A stretch of 64,000 nucleotides of DNA from DAOPXV01 sp964551445 (lineage in GTDB: Bacteria; Muiribacteriota; UBA9980): the NCBI GenBank assembly GCA_964551445.1, contig CAZKCG010000023.1:7038-71037 (forward strand), written 5' to 3'. Under the pieces are notes generated by a model that worked only from the letters and a program-made list of their open reading frames with translations, did not search any database and was not told the DNA's origin. Below are positions 60,642 to 64,000 of this stretch, piece by piece. The translations under genes were made by a program, and so were the position numbers. Numbering within the stretch: position 1 is the first letter of the stretch; each line of letters opens with the position of its first letter.

Positions 60642-61532
60642 TTAGAGATTGTTTTCGATGACCTGTTTCATATCGAAATTCTCGATCTTCAGGAAGTGGT
60701 CGGCGCAGCTGATAAGAGCTTCCATCGGGGTCAGGCCGATTATTTCGGAGCCTATCACGTTGACGCCGTATCTTTCGGCCTCCGAGCGGACCATTTCAAA
60801 CGCTCTGAAAAGCGGAGTTTTTTTGTGATTGACCATGTTCATTGAGACCTGCACTATTCCGCGCCCTGAAAGTTCGACGGCCATGGCTTTTACGTTAACA
60901 AGCCCGCCCGATGAGCCTCTGACGGCGCGTGCTATTTTGTCGGCGATCTTCACGTCATTAGTGGCGAGGTTTATATTAAAAGCGATGAGATATTCACGCG
61001 CTCCGATAACGGTCGCTCCGGCTGTGGGATGGAGCTGGCCCGGTCCGAAATCGGGTTTCCATTTAGGATCTTTTATTTTTTCGCCGAAACCTTCGAATTC
61101 GCCTTTTCTTATATTGGCCAGATTCTGGCGTTCGGCGTTAGACGCCGCGGCTTCGTATAAAAATATCGGGATCGAGAACTTTTCGGCCACGGTTTTCGCC
61201 ACTTCTTTCGCGAGGGCAACGCACTCTTTCATGTCGGAATTGCGGACGGGAATGAAAGGCACTACGTCAACGGCGCCCATGCGGGGGTGTTCGCCTTTAT
61301 GCTTGGTCAGGTCGATGTTTTTAACGGCAACTTCGAAAGCTTTGTAAACGCATTCTTTAAGAGGGTCAGGGTCGCCTATGGCCGTGACCACCGTCCTGTT
61401 GTGGTCCCGATCGGGTTTTACGTCCAGGAGTTTAACGTCGGTGACGTTCTTAAAACAATCGGCTATCTTGTTGATGATCGCCTCATCGCGGCCTTCTGAA
61501 AAATTTGGAACGGTTTCGATTATCTTTAACAC
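60642..61532 (-). CDS. ftcD: Glutamate formimidoyltransferase (FtcD N-terminal type)
   Basis: It transfers the formimino group of formiminoglutamate to THF, the last step of one histidine degradation route. 'ETVPNFSEGRD', 'DPDHNRTVVT'-like 'PDRDHNRTVVTAIG', 'HPRMGAVDVVPFIPV' and 'RGIVQVSMNMVNHKKTPL' are the family blocks. 296 residues means only the transferase domain; the deaminase partner is the separate gene at 19077. The start is GTG 61532, eight bases after AAGGAG; the GTG at 61541 overlaps that ribosome site. Confidence 0.95.
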   Translation of the reverse strand: MLKIIETVPNFSEGRDEAIINKIADCFKNVTDVKLLDVKPDRDHNRTVVTAIGDPDPLKECVYKAFEVAVKNIDLTKHKGEHPRMGAVDVVPFIPVRNSDMKECVALAKEVAKTVAEKFSIPIFLYEAAASNAERQNLANIRKGEFEGFGEKIKDPKWKPDFGPGQLHPTAGATVIGAREYLIAFNINLATNDVKIADKIARAVRGSSGGLVNVKAMAVELSGRGIVQVSMNMVNHKKTPLFRAFEMVRSEAERYGVNVIGSEIIGLTPMEALISCADHFLKIENFDMKQVIENNL

Positions 61533-61558
61533 AAAAAACACTCCTTTTGGTATTGATT

Positions 61559-63385
61559 TTAACTTTCGGATTTTTCGTCCTGGTCTATATTTTTAAACTT
61601 TTCAAATTTTATGGTGAAATAAAAACGGCTCCCGGCTCCCGCCTTGCTTTGAATGAAGATGCGCTCGCCTCCCATCAGCTTGACGAGTCTGTCTGATATC
61701 GTAAGCCCGAGGCCGGTCCCGCCGTGTCTTCGCGTTGAGGACCCGTCGCCCTGGACGAAAGGCAGAAAGATAGCCACCTGTTTATCTTCCGAAATGCCTA
61801 TGCCTCTGTCGGCGACCGAAAAATCAAAACTTATTGAAATATCATCTTCGCCCGACGCCTTTACGTCGATATTTATATCTCCGCTGTTGGTGTATTTAAC
61901 GGCGTTGCTTATAAGATTGGTCAATATCTGTTTTACTCTGGCGCAGTCGCCGGTAACTCTCTCCGAAGACTTTTTGTCGACATTCGTTATAAGTCTTATG
62001 TTCTTAAGATCGGCCGAATGTTTCGCCACTCCTACTGATTCAATAACGGCCATGTCCACCTGGAAGTCGGTCATATCCAGTTCCAGTTCGCCGGATTCGA
62101 TCTTAGAATAGTCGAGTATGTCGTTGATGGTCGAAAGAAGTATGTTGCTGCTCGATCTGACGCGCTGCAAAAACTCCCTCTGTTCATCCGAAAGGCTGGT
62201 GTCCCATAAAAGGTCGGTGTAGCCTATCATCGGCGTCATAGGGGTCCTTATCTCATGGCTCATATTGGATAAAAAATCGTTCTTCGCGCGGTTGGCGACG
62301 TCGAGGTTCATAAGCGCCTCCTGGAGCTCATGTCTCGAATTTTCAAGGCTTCCAAGCATGGAATTGATCTCGAATGCAAGGTCCGTGAACTCATCGTTAC
62401 CCGTCATTGCCACCCGGGCCGAAAAATCTTTTTTCGCTCCGATCTTTCCGACCTCCACTCCGAGCCGGTCGAGCCTTTTTATGACGAATTCATTCAGAAG
62501 CGAAAGCGCGAGAGCTCCTGAAATAAATATGACGCCCCATAATATCAGGATAAAGTAATATACGCTTTTTTTCCCCTGTTCGTATATAACGCGCTTGAAT
62601 TTGGAACCTAAGATCATTGAAGGTTTCTGATAGATATCGTTTAATACGGTGTAACCGGCTATGTATGAGTCGTTTAAGGTTTGAATGAATATCTTTTCGG
62701 CGCCGTAAAGATGCAGGCGGGCTATGACGAAATCGTCTCCCGGATTCTCGTCGTTGAATTGCTTCAGTGTGAGATCCGGCGCGGAAACCGCTCTGAACTT
62801 TTCCATTTCGCTTTCGTCAAGGTGTCTTCCGAATACAAGTGAACCGCGGGACGGGCCTTCGCCCTGGCTATTTAATATAGGGCGCGCGGATATTATCAAA
62901 GGCTGTGAAGACTGAAAGCACAGATAGCCCGATATCTTCTTTTTTATGTCGGCGCCGTCGAGAAGTTTCGACGCCGACATAACGGCGGTTTTTACTTCGC
63001 CGGTGATTGGCGCGAGTATTTTGTTCTGACGGTCGAGGGCCGTTTCAAAAACCACTTCGCCGGAGGAATTCACGAATAGCATAATGTCTATGTTTATGCT
63101 TTTAAGCCCGTCGTAAGTTATGTTGGAGGCGACGAACTGGCTGTTGCGGTTAACTATGAAAGCGTACGCGTCGTCCCAGGATGACCAGTCGTAAAGTTTG
63201 CTGGTAAAATCCTCGAGGTTTTTTTCAAAAGTCCTTGAAATGGTCTCTATTTTCTGGCGTATGCTTAATTCTTCGACCTCGGAGAAGCTCTGAAGCAGCA
63301 AAGTGGGAACGATTATGCTTAGGACGAATATAAGTCCGCCAAGCGTAAGCCCGATTATAAGCAGCGTCTTTTTGTATATACTCAT
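61559..63385 (-). CDS. Sensor histidine kinase with CHASE4-like domain
   Basis: A 608-residue membrane kinase. Two membrane helices (~8-30 and ~275-298) bracket an extracytoplasmic domain with the CHASE4 signature 'DWSSWDDAYAFIVNRNSQFVASN' and 'NIDIMLFVNSSGEVV'. HAMP follows, then HisKA 'NDFLSNMSHEIRTPMTPMIGYTDLL' (phospho-acceptor His), and HATPase_c with N box 'LTNLISNAVKYTNSG', 'DRGIGI' and 'GGTGLGLTISDRLVKLMGG'. No receiver domain or response regulator is adjacent. It lies between hutU and ftcD in one likely operon, so it may sense something connected with histidine use. Confidence 0.94.
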   Translation of the reverse strand: MSIYKKTLLIIGLTLGGLIFVLSIIVPTLLLQSFSEVEELSIRQKIETISRTFEKNLEDFTSKLYDWSSWDDAYAFIVNRNSQFVASNITYDGLKSINIDIMLFVNSSGEVVFETALDRQNKILAPITGEVKTAVMSASKLLDGADIKKKISGYLCFQSSQPLIISARPILNSQGEGPSRGSLVFGRHLDESEMEKFRAVSAPDLTLKQFNDENPGDDFVIARLHLYGAEKIFIQTLNDSYIAGYTVLNDIYQKPSMILGSKFKRVIYEQGKKSVYYFILILWGVIFISGALALSLLNEFVIKRLDRLGVEVGKIGAKKDFSARVAMTGNDEFTDLAFEINSMLGSLENSRHELQEALMNLDVANRAKNDFLSNMSHEIRTPMTPMIGYTDLLWDTSLSDEQREFLQRVRSSSNILLSTINDILDYSKIESGELELDMTDFQVDMAVIESVGVAKHSADLKNIRLITNVDKKSSERVTGDCARVKQILTNLISNAVKYTNSGDINIDVKASGEDDISISFDFSVADRGIGISEDKQVAIFLPFVQGDGSSTRRHGGTGLGLTISDRLVKLMGGERIFIQSKAGAGSRFYFTIKFEKFKNIDQDEKSES

Positions 63386-63397
63386 AAGGCGTTCTAT

Positions 63398-63424
63398 TCT
63401 CTCTTCACTGTTCGTTATTCACTA
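63398..63424. repeat. TTCACT-type intergenic repeat
   Basis: TCTTCACTGTTCGTTATTCA and its flanks, in the 36-base gap after hutU, resemble the repeat arms at 10732-10765 and 10912-10945. Confidence 0.4.
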
Positions 63425-64000
63425 ATAAGTTAATCCCGGTATCTTTACCCCGTTCTTTTTAGCGAATTCGATCGCTTCTTCATAACCCGCGTCAGCGTGA
63501 CGGGCGACGCCCATGCCCGGATCTGAAGTTAGAACGCGGTCTATGCGTTCCGCCATCATATCCGTTCCGTCGGCGACGATGACCATGCCGGCGTGTATGG
63601 AATAACCCATTCCGACGCCTCCTCCGTGATGAACCGAAACCCACGAGGCTCCATTTACGGCGTTTATAAGGGCGTTAAGGATCGGCCAGTCGGCTACGGC
63701 GTCAGAACCGTCCTTCATTGCTTCCGTTTCGCGGTTTGGCGAGGCTACGGAGCCTGAGTCGAGATGGTCGCGGCCGATGACTATGGGAGCTGAAAGTTCG
63801 CCCTTTCTGACCATGTCATTGATTATCTTTCCGAAACGGGCGCGTTCGCCATAACCGAGCCAGCATATGCGCGCCGGAAGCCCCTGGAAATGAACGCGTT
63901 TTTGAGCCATATCGATCCACTTGCAGAGTTTCCTGTTATAAGAAACTTCTTTGAGGATGACCTCATCCGTTTTTTCGATATCTTTCGGATCGCCCGATAG
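63422..64000 (-). CDS. hutU: Urocanate hydratase, 5' part outside the window
   Basis: It converts urocanate to imidazolonepropionate, the second step of histidine degradation, using tightly bound NAD. The frame is open to base 64000 ('NRKLCKWIDMAQKRVHFQGLPARICWLG'), so the methionine at 63910 is internal. The 192 visible residues are the C-terminal part, with 'GGGVGMGYSIHAGMVIVADGTD', 'DPGMGVARHADAGYEEA' and the normal end. The histidine kinase begins 36 bases downstream. Confidence 0.95.
   Translation of the reverse strand, partial: LSGDPKDIEKTDEVILKEVSYNRKLCKWIDMAQKRVHFQGLPARICWLGYGERARFGKIINDMVRKGELSAPIVIGRDHLDSGSVASPNRETEAMKDGSDAVADWPILNALINAVNGASWVSVHHGGGVGMGYSIHAGMVIVADGTDMMAERIDRVLTSDPGMGVARHADAGYEEAIEFAKKNGVKIPGLTY

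Noticed and set aside
1..64000. CRISPR array, tRNA/rRNA genes, transposases, prophage
   Set aside because: No regularly spaced direct repeats, cloverleaf genes, transposase or phage proteins were found on either strand.

Overview
The window reads as chromosome of a motile, diderm (Gram-negative-type) bacterium from a poorly sampled lineage. Diderm evidence is two secretins and an RND efflux pump with its periplasmic adaptor. The block yicC-remA-gmk-priA-def-fmt-rsmB-rlmN-(PASTA/kinase)-rpe follows the gene order known from Bacillus and other Firmicutes. That mix, a HEAT-PilT fusion and a compact NuoG fit an uncultured phylum better than a model group. I cannot name it from sequence alone. Base composition looks even, and I see no tRNA, rRNA, insertion sequence, phage or CRISPR array.

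Layout. (+) 1-10701: end of fliD, fliS, two small unassigned genes probably linked to the flagellum, then a surface-sugar cluster (methyltransferase, SpsF-like cytidylyltransferase, PIG-L deacetylase, PseG-like hydrolase, GNAT, B12-type radical SAM enzyme, NeuB/PseI-type synthase). This suggests a nonulosonic acid for flagellin glycosylation. (-) 10970-13145: three small methyltransferases, two of them paralogues flanking a pseudaminic-acid-associated methylase. (+) 13356-18963: prepilin peptidase, two pseudopilins, queC, and a 937-residue HEAT-repeat/PilT fusion. (+) 19077-35440: a cyclodeaminase, the Firmicutes-like housekeeping block, a WecG/TagA glycosyltransferase and mfd. Where prkC would lie, this genome has a three-PASTA membrane protein followed by a membrane-anchored pseudokinase that lacks the catalytic residues.

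(-) 35454-41244: two tandem secretins with a shared long C-terminal extension, and a secreted protein of unknown function behind a perfect sigma-70 consensus promoter. (-) 41431-51714: nuoFGHIJKLMN without nuoA-E. (-) 51764-52309: an HD-domain protein. (+) 52763-60492: an RND pump and adaptor behind a consensus promoter flanked by two identical-architecture operators, a diguanylate cyclase, and a SprA-like putative metalloprotease. (-) 60642-64000: hutU (partial), a CHASE4-type histidine kinase and ftcD, for histidine degradation.

Promoters of the form TTGAC(A/T)-N17/18-TATAAT-like recur and are legible. At pilD and nuoF the promoter lies so close to the start codon that the mRNA should be leaderless or nearly so. 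The leading candidates for something not previously described are the split PASTA/pseudokinase locus, the HEAT-PilT fusion, the extended tandem secretins, and the B12-radical SAM enzyme embedded in the nonulosonate cluster.
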